From positions 143,399 through 168,884 of the forward strand of contig NW_003151261.1 of assembly GCF_000003605.2 (NCBI RefSeq): 25,486 nt of DNA. The letters run 5' to 3'. The translations under genes were made by a program, and so were the position numbers. The stretch is from Saccoglossus kowalevskii (Eukaryota > Hemichordata > Enteropneusta > Harrimaniidae). Below, one piece after another: positions 1-10,169 of this stretch. Positions within the stretch are counted from its first letter, which is position 1, and the number at the start of each line of letters is the position of its first letter. The notes below the pieces were generated by a model, which did not search any database, was not told the origin of the DNA, and saw nothing but the letters and a program-made list of their open reading frames with translations.

Positions 1-1689
1 GAGCTTTCTTTCCATAAATTTTTATATTCTTGAGTTTTATTTTAACAACATTTGATATTTGATCAATGTTATTCACATTATGATTTAATTTTATTGTTTT
101 ATTGTGGCCCATTATATTTTCTATATGTTTTACCCAGCTAGAATTACTATTAAGTATAAGGTTATCATTAACATATAGCTTTGTAATGCACTGTGTATTT
201 ACTCAGTATTGTGTAGTTATATAACACAAATTTTATGGGAGTGATGAGTTGCTTCAAGGTCAAGGTATAATATGGTTGATCAATTCAAATCTTCGTATAC
301 CCTGCAGCATAACAGGTTCCTAGCAAACAAGGCTTTAAATTACAAAGAAAACGACTCATTACAAAATATGATTTTTAATGAATGTGTGTTGAGAAGATAT
401 GAAAATTAGTTATTACAAGATTACTATTTAATATGTAGTAATCGTTCATGTTTAAAAAAAACATGCCTCATTTACTTTTGAAAATTAGCGGAAAATCATG
501 GCCTCCAAAATAAACAGAAACCAGAAATTGATCATTATTACTCATGATTGAGCAATTGGCCATGGATAAGTCAGTTCAACCTTAAATAACTTGTTAAATA
601 CATCTATACCCAGGTATGAGCATGACTGCACGTACAAACAGTGTTGAAATCATAATTTTTTTTATAAAATCAATACCAAGCTAATATCTCAATTGAAAAA
701 ATTACTGCAAAATTGGTAAGCAAAACTAGAGACAAAATGTTAGGTGTTGCACGACACATCGGAAGATTCTGTATTCACATTCATTGACCGTGGCAAACAC
801 TTAATATACATAATTATTCCTCACAACAACAACAATAACAGAAACCAGAGTTTTGGCAGAAAAGAAGAATAGTTTTATTCAAGGTATCAGATTAGGTAGA
901 CAAAAAAATCTAGATAGAAGTACTGTAAAATAAACACTCGAAAGCAAGAACACGAATAAAACCAAAAGCACAAACACTAACCTCATGAATAAAACTTAGT
1001 TGCCAGGTATGATATCTGTAAAATGTTTACAATGAACAGACTCAAGTGATAAATTTAACAAAAATAGCAAAGTGATTTCAAATAATACACAAAATGACAA
1101 AATAAACAAATTATGAGGAAGGGTAGGGACAATTCAAAACTAAATTAAACGACTGACTTGCTGGAAACAAAGGATGTAACTACAAAACTGACGTATGCGC
1201 AAACACACAAGTAAATGGCGTGAATAATTAAACTTTTTGAAATGAATACAAAATTACAAAATATTTTATTATTTACAAACATGTCATTGATCACCTACTA
1301 CATGTTTAAAAGTCTTCAGCAGTACTATACAGCATATAGCATCTCCTGAGATGTATCTGTGAAAACTGACGCTTACACAGTGTTAACAGTGGTAGAGGGT
1401 TCAGACCTATGTAGCTCAACCTCACCAATTGAATGTTGATATAAATATTCCAAATTTATGCCACTGTCTTTGTTTATATATTCAAGACCTCTACTCTTTA
1501 AATACACACAAAAGGTTTGTTGCAAATTTAACATATACCATTGATGACGCAGCATAATAGTTAATTATCCCCAGAAATCCTTGAGATGTCAGACCAGCAT
1601 ATAAAATATACCCAGGTATATCACAAATTGGATGCAATCAAGTTCCATTAAGAAATCTATGATAGTCATCAATTTATCAATTGGTGGTG
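1..1689. other. unique AT-rich sequence, no gene seen
   Basis: Unique-looking AT-rich DNA. The only small structure is a short CAA-rich run near 825-840. One minus-strand frame is open at 1373-1555, followed on that strand by an AATAAA-like motif near 1265, but it has no convincing splice acceptor. No repeat array, RNA gene or transposon end was recognised. Confidence 0.5.
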
Positions 1690-2160
1690 GTCTGTTATAA
1701 TCAATGGTTTGAGCAGTTATCAGTTGTCTGGCGGTCAGTTAATTGTGTTGTGTAGTGGTTATAGGTAATCAGTGGTCAGACTGGTGGTCAGTTGTCTTGT
1801 GGTCAGTTATAATCAATGGTTTGAGCAGTTATCAGTTGTCTGGTGGTCAGTTCACTGTGTTGTGTAGTGGTTATAGGTAATCAGTTGTCAGACTGGTGGT
1901 CAGTTGTCTGGTGGTCAGTTGTCTAGTGGTCAGTTCACTGTGTTATGTAGTGGTTATAGGTAATTAATGGTCAGACTGGTGGTCATACTCGTAGTCAGTT
2001 GTTAGGTGGTCAGTTAATTGTGTTGTGTAGTTGTTATAGTTAATCAGTGGTCAAACTGGTGGCTACATTTTGTATGCAGTTGTTCAGTACTTTAATAGTT
2101 ATTCAGTGGTCATTCTGGTAGTCAGTTAATTAATGGTCAGAATGGTGCATGGTTATCGTT
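1690..2160. repeat. degenerate compound minisatellite (GGTCAGTTGTCTG type)
   Basis: Repeated GGTCAGTTGTCTGGTGGTCA-like modules alternate with GTGTTGTGTAGTGGTTATAG modules. The GTGTT(G/A)TGTAG landmark occurs at 1745, 1857, 1940 and 2020, giving intervals of 112, 83 and 80 bp. GTTATAATCAATGGTTTGAG recurs at 1694 and 1806, again 112 bp apart. The array is therefore built of 80-112 bp composite units that decay to the right. The + strand is G/T-rich with little C. No coding frame is maintained. Confidence 0.85.
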
Positions 2161-2944
2161 AAACCGTGCCTTTGACTATATGAAAGTAAAGATGGTGAAC
2201 AGATTTCAGTATGCAAATTGCACATACTCCATGATGATAATCCTGCAAAACTACTGTTTTTTGGTGATCACAACTGTACATTGAATACATGTATTTTATT
2301 TTTCTGCCCTACACAATCATACTCAGTATGTAGGATATGACACTAGTACATACATGTAGTTGGGTAAATTTAAGCACAAATTATTAAACTATTAAAGAAG
2401 GCAATGTACATAAATTCACCTACAGATTTAATGTAATGTTAGCACACAGAAATAACACTCAGTAACTAACGTTTCTATATACAAAGTAAGCAATGAGTGG
2501 GCCATTCAATTAAATTGTATTCCTTATTATTAGTGCATTAATTAGTGGTCAGACTAATGGTCAAATAAACAATAGTCAGAATGGTTTAAAGAGCTGTATT
2601 CTATCATAATGCTACAGATATGTGGTTCATTCATTTTAGTGTAATCTTCACTTTGGGAGGGCTGTGTAATTCTCAAATAATAATTTTTGATGATGAGGGT
2701 GCAGGACTCATTGTGCTCTAGGTCACTGTACATCTTTTCAGTTTTTTTTTTTCTTTTGCTAATTGCAAGTGCATGTGTTTCTCAAACCTATGCCTGTAAT
2801 ACCCTGTATTTGCAAGACTGGAAAAATTTCTGATTTATGCTGCTAAGTGAACAGCTGGCCTTGTGCAAACAGACAGACTCCATGCTAGATTCAAATTGAA
2901 TGTCAATAAGATATGAGTGTTCTATGCTGTGGTTTGTATGACTC
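2161..2944. other. unique sequence with an outlying minisatellite remnant
   Basis: Mostly unique DNA. At about 2540-2585 the motifs GTGGTCAGACTAATGGTCA and AGTCAGAATGG recur. They look like an isolated, decayed piece of the array that ends near 2160, so the array may once have extended about 400 bp further. There is an 18-nt pyrimidine-rich tract near 2740. No gene seen. Confidence 0.4.
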
Positions 2945-2980
2945 TTAATTAATTAATTAATTAATAAATAAATAATTATA
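2945..2980. repeat. TTAA/AAAT tetranucleotide microsatellite
   Basis: A run of about five TTAA units passes into about three AAAT units: a short compound AT-only microsatellite. Confidence 0.85.
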
Positions 2981-3687
2981 ATTACACATACATGTACATG
3001 ACCAAATATTTAAAAATAACTTACTGTAAATTTCTTAACTAAATGAAAGTAATTATCTAAATAAAATCATGAATGTAAAAAAAATATAATTACAAAGAAA
3101 TGCTTTGATCATATAGTTAAAAGATGATATCAGAATTCAGACATGTCCCTCTTTCAACAGTAAAGCCCTCCTCCTTGCAAAATGGTTTGTTCCACCTTGT
3201 TTTGAGGCTGTAATTATGTGTATTTAACAGCCACACATATCTTATTTCCCCCCTCTAATGTGATCATATGATTACATGCAAGTCTCTCTATACCCATATA
3301 TCACATTTACCTAATCTGATATCCGTTTTTGCCTGTGTGTGTATATATAAATGATTCTGCTTTTATACTATCTGTGATACTGTTTATTTGCCTGCATTGT
3401 TCAACTTACCTGTCCTCCCCCACCGATCATGGTGGTATAATCTAATCTTTCTGGTGTTTAGTTCAGTCAGAATCTCTACCCTAATTTTGCTGTTTATATT
3501 TAAATCACATCTATATTTACTACAGCATCAATATAGTTGAAAATATGATGATTCCTTTTTTTAGTAGTGGTAAATATAAAAGTACAAATAAAAGTAAATA
3601 TATTAAGTATGTTTAATTAACTATCACTGCATTTCTCGTCTATTGTAATACAATTTTTTTTTCCGCACATGCTCATATTCAAATTTC
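2981..3687. other. AT-rich unique sequence, no gene seen
   Basis: No array, gene or complete transposon was recognised. A TACTGTAAATTTC motif at about 3021 resembles one end of the TACTGTAAA MITE family found elsewhere in the window, but no inverted partner was found nearby. Confidence 0.4.
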
Positions 3688-3994
3688 ATTGGTTGTTACT
3701 TTGCATGTAATTAGTTTAATTACTATATAAGGAAATAGGATGTAACTGTTGTGTTACCTGATTGGTCAATTTTTCGAATTAGCATAATGAAGACACTATA
3801 ATTAGATTTCCTTCTATGTGATTGGTAGATTGATTGAAAGCCCATGTCTCATTCAGTCATGAGTGAATTGTGAAACCAACCTTCACTATGTACTAGAGAG
3901 CAGGTAGGCAAAACTGTCAGCTATATGACTGATAACAAAGATCACGTCACTTGGTACGTTTATAAGTGTGCATGGTACTGCTTTCCAAAGTCAG
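3688..3994 (+). promoter_or_regulatory. candidate promoter region (CCAAT, CRE-like, TATA, Inr-like motifs)
   Basis: Seen: three ATTGG motifs (inverted CCAAT boxes) at 3688, 3761 and 3821; CACGTCA (complement of the CRE-like TGACGTG) at 3943-3949; TTTATAAG around 3959-3965; and TCAGAC at 3991, about 32 bp after the TATA motif, where an initiator would be expected. The order and spacing fit a TATA-type RNA polymerase II promoter reading rightward into the candidate exon ending at 4086. Each motif is common in AT-rich DNA, so this is inference from arrangement only. The same TCAG could instead be a splice acceptor. Confidence 0.2.
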
Positions 3995-4086
3995 ACAACC
4001 TATCCAGATCAACCCAGGTTTCACTACTACATCTATAGATGCAATAGAATTACATTACAGCTGGGTATTTCAAAGTACATTACCAG
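3995..4086 (+). CDS. candidate exon, 92 nt, unrecognised product
   Basis: The segment is bounded on the left by GCTTTCCAAAGTCAG|ACAACC, a passable splice acceptor, and on the right by ATTACCAG|GTAATT, a good donor. One frame is open through the whole segment (30 codons plus two bases, beginning TTYPDQPRFHYY), and it joins in phase to the open frame of the candidate exon at 4832-5159. It contains no in-frame ATG; the only ATG, in another frame, is followed at once by CAA TAG. It could therefore be an internal coding exon, or a 5' untranslated exon if transcription starts at the TCAGAC just before it. The peptide was not recognised. About 1 in 10 random 92-nt stretches would be open in a given frame at this composition, so the support is weak. 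Confidence 0.2.
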
Positions 4087-4831
4087 GTAATTTTTTTTCA
4101 TTATCCATTATGGCGTTTTCCATATGAGAGATTTTTTTTTTCTATTATCATTATTATTAATCTCAAAATCAATTTTCTGCAATTTCCTAGTATTCTGACA
4201 TTCAGCCGCAGCTTCCATTCTCTGCAATCAATCGTTTATTTTGAACTTTGCAGATGTGTAATTTAAGATAGATGACATATTTCATTTTATTTGTCAATTT
4301 TTTTGTCAAAAAGTGTATTTGAAGAATATTTGTTGTCATTTTTATCATTACTATCCTAAAAAAACAGTAAAATATACTATTTATATACTATGCTTTGATG
4401 TAAATTTATCGTAGTATTTTTGTAAGCTGCTTTAATTTCATTTGACAAATTGCCCATATAAGGGGAAGGTCACTAAATACCAAGCTGTATAGATGTCAGG
4501 GTTCCCAACAACAGGCAGTCACAGCAACTTTCACAAAAATTTGTTCTCGCGAATCTTCTGAAGTTGTGAAAACACAAACATGTGTATGTTTCATATTTTA
4601 CTGAGCATTGAATATGTGCTTCATGCCAATTTGATTAACTGTGTATGCCAAATTTATTATTAAATGTTTCATCCATGTGATGTGTGGGATGAAAAATTGG
4701 TTCATTGAATCAAGTAGGGTATTGTTACCTTCTGACAGATTTATCATATTACGATGTACAGTATTTTTGTTTTTCAACTGGATCAGGTTTTAGCTACCGG
4801 TATATTTAATACTTCATATCTATATTTACAG
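4087..4831 (+). other. candidate intron, 745 bp
   Basis: Begins GTAATTTTTTTTCA and ends TATCTATATTTACAG. It is AT-rich with T-runs, and no other gene or repeat array was seen inside. It is an intron only if the flanking exon calls are right. Confidence 0.2.
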
Positions 4832-5159
4832 ATACCTACGTATTGCCCAACCTCGTAACACTTTGGGAAGTGCGCCCTCACATCAGGGCAATAATTTCCT
4901 GTATCACGTCTGGCCCAGCGCGTTGACTCTCATCATTCAAAACAAATTGTGCCATTTAAAATTACGTTGTGTGTTTGAGGTCAGTAAAATTGAAATTACA
5001 CGGGATTTGGCTTTTGCTGCCCTAAGCCCTACGGCTTATGCCTCCTCACAAGATTGGGCGCTTCTGCGCACGAGCTCAGGTCTAAAATACGTTGTTTGTT
5101 TCCATGAAATTCAAACATACGCTTTTAAAAAAGAAAAGCTAATTTACATAATAATATAA
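4832..5159 (+). CDS. candidate terminal exon or GC-rich repeat fragment, 109 open codons
   Basis: This block is clearly richer in G+C than its surroundings, especially 4860-5100. Directly after a TATATTTACAG acceptor the + strand stays open for 109 codons to a TAA at 5157-5159, starting YLRIAQPRNTLGSAPSHQG in phase with the exon at 3995-4086. There is no in-frame ATG, so any protein would have to start upstream. No AATAAA follows closely, and a TTAA-bounded mobile element starts 76 bp later. Two small hairpins lie inside: TAAGCC-CTAC-GGCTTA at 5023-5038 and GCGC-TTCT-GCGC at 5058-5069. The product family was not recognised. The alternative is a fragment of a dispersed repeat, which would also explain the GC step and hairpins. 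Confidence 0.2.
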
Positions 5160-5234
5160 TATGCATAATAATAGGCAATTCTGTGTAACATTAATTGGCA
5201 GTACTAGTGCTACCAATTAAATTGAATGCACTAA

Positions 5235-5962
5235 TTAAACTCTTTGAATGCCATCATTTTACCAATATTTTGGTGTATTACATTTTGTACATGTGTTTTT
5301 TTTTAAATTGGTCAAATATTTTGGACTACACTGACATAATTTCTCATCACTTGCTAGTCTTGATCAAAATTTTTGCATAAATATGAAAAATAGTTTTGTA
5401 AAAGGTCGTAATCAAAAGCGATTGTACTGATGTTTTGAATAATTGACAAAAAAAAAATAAAAACTAGTCTGGTGATCATTTTGAATTGAAAATTTGCAAA
5501 ATGTGTGCAAATAACTAGTCACTGGGAGGAAATCGCCATAAATAGAAGAAATTTGTGCATTAAAAGTATGACCTACCTTGTCATAGTTAGTGTGCTTCCA
5601 TAAAAACATTAACAAAATTTAATGTAATTCATTCAAAAATTGTTGTGTAATGATTTACATACATACAACTCATTCATATTTAAACTTTTTACTGAGAAAG
5701 AAGAATGTATTTTCAAGAAAACATATGCAAAATATTCCAAAATTTTTACAAAATTATTCATAAGAATCTATGTAAACACAATATTCTGAAGATAATTTTC
5801 GAATTTTTTGTAACAATCATATGTAGCCCTTTTAGTCATATTGCTTTTAGTTTTTGATCAAAAGGTTTGTAAATTGTTATCAACATTTCTATTGGGAAGA
5901 GCAGACAAAATCATTTTGTAGATATATGGTACCAAAGTTGGCAATGGTGCTCAAAAGGTTAA
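5235..5962. mobile_element. non-autonomous TTAA-bounded inverted-repeat element
   Basis: The left end reads TTAAACTCTTTGAATGCCAT and the reverse complement of the right end reads TTAACCTTTTGAGCACCATT, so imperfect terminal inverted repeats sit immediately inside TTAA at both edges. TTAA target sites with CCYTT-type ends are typical of piggyBac-like elements (established knowledge). The 728-bp interior has no transposase-length ORF, so this would be a MITE-like derivative. A second end-like motif, CCCTTTTAGTCATATTGC, lies inside at about 5828. It matches the left end of the element at 15598 and suggests nesting or internal deletion. Confidence 0.45.
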
Positions 5963-6818
5963 ATTTTCTGAATGCACATGTCAAAGGTTAACGTTACATA
6001 ATTACACACAAATTGAATTGACTGTTAAAACCCATCAAAATCTTATCATCTACTTTCAGTATCAAGATATATAGCTTTAGTTATACATTCGTACTTCACT
6101 GTAAACACTGCTGTGAATACTAAAGTCAATTCGGATATAAAAAATGAGGGAATAAATACACCAAGGCCCTTAGGCACTGAGTCTTTGACATCTTGTTATT
6201 GGCAAAATTGAGGTTCATGAAAGATGTCACTGTGTACATGTATATGCTACATACTGTACATATGATAGGGGTTGTGGAACTATATGGCTTAATCTTGATT
6301 ACCAAATTGCTATTAGCAAAATTAGTTCTAATAATTTATCCATGATCATTTGGTTTAATTAGACCATTTCAGATAATCATAATTTTGTTTTAAATTATTT
6401 ATTAGGTTGTATCATACCCATGTCTTTTGAGATACACTTGTCTTGGTGTCTGTAATCTATATTTTTCATCAGTTATTACTGACGTACTGGTGTGAATCAA
6501 CAGATTTTTCATATATTTATGCACAGTCTTTCAGTGCATGCAGTCATTGATTTCACAAGAGATAAATCAATTTCTCTCTCTGTTCTTAAAAGTTTAATTA
6601 TTTACACGTATTGAACAAAAAATCACATGTACCAGGAAGAACAGTTTATATTTCTGAAGTTTATTTAATGACTTTTCACACATTGTGATTTCGGTGAGAA
6701 TTTGTTTCATTTGTAATTGCCTATTGCCATAAAAAGCCATTATGGATATTGTATAGTTTTTAATGTATCTTTAATTCACTTTATATGATATTTTCCATCT
6801 TGATAAAAATAATACAGT
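5963..6818. other. AT-rich unique sequence, no gene seen
   Basis: No array, coding frame or RNA gene was recognised. It contains one TACATGTA palindrome at 6235. Confidence 0.4.
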
Positions 6819-7002
6819 AACTGTAAACCACAAATTTTTCGCAAGGCTGTGAAAAATGTGAAACTTTTTGATAGTGAAAATTTGTATGTTCTAAGAGTGT
6901 TTTTTAAGTGATTTTTGCAAAATTTTACTATTTTTTCAAATGCCATTAAATCTGAAATCTCAAAAATTTCTAGCATTGAAAATTTTAATTGTTTTCACAG
7001 TA
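6819..7002. mobile_element. diverged TACTGTAAA-family MITE
   Basis: The left end reads AACTGTAAACCACAAATTTT and the reverse complement of the right end reads TACTGTGAAAACAATTAAAA, each followed by a TTTTCRC/ATTTTC-type stretch. Length (184 bp) and end motifs match the elements at 12817, 14614 and 20163. The inverted repeats are imperfect, consistent with an old copy. There is no coding capacity. Confidence 0.4.
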
Positions 7003-8411
7003 AGATATAATTATCGTAAAACAAAAAAAATATTGTTTCAGCGTCAATCATATTAGTCTTTATTTGTTAAAAAAATGAAGACACTAATGTGAATTACCTG
7101 TATACATGTAGGTAAATTTAGTGTGCATCAGTGTTTTCATTTTGTCATTGACTTAACACTGCTATGTTTGCTGCTAAAAACATTTTGTAATTTCATAATT
7201 TCTGGTCAATTTTTTACAAAATTAATGCGAGCATAAAAATTGCGCTTTTTTAAAATTTTATCTGGAAATTGAATGTTTCTTCCATTTTTCTTCTGAAATC
7301 GAAAAAGATATTTCTTAGTAGAAAAGCTGTGAAGTGAACTAATTTTGAAACATTTACTCTTTTTCCTGTATATTTTTTTTATCAGGATGCAATCAAGCAA
7401 ATGTATTTTACAGTCCTCAACTTATTCTATACTGCCACTTTAACCTTTCTCTAATTTGAGGTTGTTTTCAAAATTGCATCATTTAGGTAGATCTATATCT
7501 TCATTCTATCAGTGTATCACATACTCAGTCTAGTATATTAAACTTATTGATTGCAATATCTCTCAATACCGACAAGTACTCATTTGATGACCAGATGACT
7601 GAATGTCAATCATTTTAATTTAAAAAAATCATTATAATCAAGTATCAGCTTTTAGATCTTTTATTTTTCAACTATATTACCCATTATAAACTATCTTAAA
7701 CAAAACTACATGTATCTATCTTAAATTTGATATCTAACAGGGACTGTGCCATGTTTTACTCTAATCCACAGTGTAGCATGCATCAATGTATTTTATTATC
7801 ATGAGACCTTGATATGCATCATATGGGTCTGACTTGATATTGTCAGTCAACTGGTGGCTTTAGTTTTCAGCAAAGCTATTCAAAGCCATGTTTCTTGGTG
7901 ACAGTCAGGTGTGTCTGTTTTTTTTTTCTACTAAGTCATATTTTTTTGGCTCAATGAGTAGCATATGCTTTTTTATGTAAAGTACATGTTTTCTCTGATC
8001 AAAATTAGTTGTATTATAATGATGTAGCGTGTTTTATGTGTCTTTTTATCAGAGATGTGCTAGATCTGTTATAGCAAATAGCTATGGTATACACGTGTCA
8101 AGTATTCATTTTGAAATTATACTAATACATGTCTAATACATTCTCCTGCTGGTATTTTATAAACCAGTTCAATACTGTGTAGCATGAAACAAATGGGGAA
8201 TGAAACAAAGGTTTGAAATTATTTTTTGATATGTCATGAAATCACCTACATGGGGTTTGTATAGATGTCAAGTAAATAAATAAATCTTCATATGTATGCT
8301 GTCACTTAAAGCAAATATACAGAAATCATGTTGACATACCAGGTAACTAACTTACCTGTATTTCACCCAGTCGAGTAATCAAGGAAGTAAAAGATCTTAT
8401 TCAATCAATTA
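7003..8411. other. AT-rich unique sequence, no gene seen
   Basis: Contains TACATGTA palindromes at 7103 and 7707 and several T-runs. No open frame is longer than about 64 codons, and none has splice or composition support. No repeat array or complete transposon was recognised. Confidence 0.4.
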
Positions 8412-8905
8412 TTTAAAGCGGAAAGATCGTCACCTGCGAATGTGTGGGAATTGAGTCCCAAGTGACGATAACAACACGCGCTTGTTTGTAAACAATGACA
8501 CGCTATGACCATCTGACGCATGTGCAGTGACAACTCCCCCACTTCAAAAGTCCGAATGCAATCAATTTTAAAGTACCATAAGTATATTTATATATAAGTA
8601 TTTGTTGGATGAGCGGTTTTAAAATAATGTTTCTAGTGATGTTGAAAATAAAAATTGGGTAGATAAAAGTTTAACTTTTTGTTTTGTCACATTTTTTTTA
8701 TTTTAATTAATAAATAATACAATTGTTGTTCAATGTATTGTGTATACATGAGTGATTGTCCAGTGGAATGTTCAAAATACATTATGTTGATAACCCATTT
8801 TGGCAATACATATTTCTAAGACTTATAATACACCTACGTGTCTGCATCATCAATGTGTTTTTTTATTACCACAAAAGTCGTAAAAATGCAGTCATGCTCC
8901 TTTAA
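8412..8905. mobile_element. possible non-autonomous element with TTTAAAG ends
   Basis: The left edge reads TTTAAAGCGGAAAGATCGTC and the reverse complement of the right edge reads ATTAAAGGAGCATGACTGCA: short imperfect terminal inverted repeats. The left 140 bp is GC-richer than its surroundings. It holds a hairpin at 8427-8468 whose outer stem is TCGTCAC/GTGACGA and whose inner stem is TGGGA/TCCCA. No target-site duplication was found and there is no ORF. An old MITE or a fragment of a dispersed repeat are the two readings. Confidence 0.25.
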
Positions 8906-9589
8906 TGCTAAGACGGCTGAAACAAGGTGATAGCATTTGTTGAGTTTCAAAACCAGAATTTGTCTGAAAAGCTTTTAGGAGTTACCTTGTTGATGCTGTA
9001 AAACACTGAGAACGAGATAATGCAGTATAGAAAGTGTTGAGAGATTTGAAGTAGAATAAAAATAACATACATAAAAGCATGTGATGTAGATGTAAAGAGA
9101 AGAACACAGTGTTGGTGTATGATGAAGAAAGGATTCATTTAATGGAGCGCCACAAGCCAAGATTACGAAATGACACTTAGACAGTACATTCTGTGAATGT
9201 CAAACTACTTTGCATTGCAAGGCAACACCAGTTGCTACACTTGATAATATTTTAACGAGGTGAACGACAGAAGCTAGGGTTTTGTTTTTCAAGCACTTGT
9301 TAATGGGTCTCCTCATTATGGGCTTAAACGTCTTCAGTTTGATCACCTTGTTGCCATGGTAACATCATTCAAACACGGAAACTAATTGTAGACATTTTTT
9401 GACAATTCATTCAATTTTGACCACACTGACATGAATGTGTAAAAAAAAAATAATGTGTACATCAAATGACAAACTCAACACACTTAAAGACTATTAAAAT
9501 GTATGCTGTGTACAGTGTTTTTGTACTCCAAACATTTCCTTTTCAAATATGTATTTTCACACATCAGTCTCATTATTTCAACATACTTT
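8906..9589. other. unique sequence, no gene seen
   Basis: Two overlapping minus-strand frames of about 60 codons (8947-9160) have no splice support and peptide compositions typical of AT-rich noise. The one notable site is the X-box-like motif at 9350, listed separately. Confidence 0.4.
9350..9363. promoter_or_regulatory. X-box-like motif (RFX-type site)
   Basis: GTTGCCATGGTAAC is a nearly perfect palindrome that fits the RFX-factor X-box pattern GTNNCC-AT-GGNAAC (established consensus). A weaker relative, GTTGCTATGGTTAC, lies at 13569-13582. No gene start is visible beside either, so regulatory function is inference. This palindrome can also be carried by dispersed repeats. Confidence 0.3.
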
Positions 9590-9960
9590 TTAGCTCCGCT
9601 GTTGACTTGTCATGATATTTTTGACTTCTTGTTGAAAACCGGAAGTATGATTGCTTTAATATTGAACAAATAGGTTCTACAAGTGGACCTCTCTTTGATT
9701 TGTTCATTTCATTATGATATCTTTAATTCTCTGATTTTTATGCATATTTTTGTCAAGTTTGGTAAAAAGTGATATTTTGGACTTATCTTGAAAACAGCTC
9801 ATCCAATTTTTTTTTTGTGTGTGTAGGTTCCTTGTGATGATTCGTCTAAGATTTGTTCAGATTACTTGTGAAATGTGCATTGCTGACAATGAAGCTATAT
9901 CGACTGAGAAGCTGCTTGCTTATTTTTAAACACTATAATTTTGTGTCTGCAACTCTCGAA
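9590..9960. repeat. possible decayed dispersed repeat
   Basis: The segment begins TTTTAGCTCCGCTGTTGACT and contains phrases such as AGGTTCCTTGTGATGATTCG that resemble AGCTC-headed dispersed repeats I associate with mollusc genomes. A related header, TTAGCTCTGCTGTTCTTG, occurs again at about 10144, just before the 23-bp array. No ends or target duplications were resolved. Confidence 0.2.
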
Positions 9961-10169
9961 AATCCAATAATGGTATTATCCATGCATTGAGTGTAGCAAG
10001 TTGTTTTTCAAGTTATAATTCTTAGTTTTGTCCTAATTAATTACATGTCAGACTCAGATCAGTACGTGTATCAGATCTTTATTAGAGAATTCAATTTTAT
10101 GACAGTTTTGTTTAATATTTGTTAGAAAGCCACATCCACTTTATTAGCTCTGCTGTTCTTGATTGTCTA

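Noticed and set aside
1373-1555. Minus-strand terminal exon with an AATAAA-like signal near 1265
   Set aside because: No convincing acceptor precedes it; 60 codons open is expected by chance over 25 kb, and the motif is common in AT-rich DNA.
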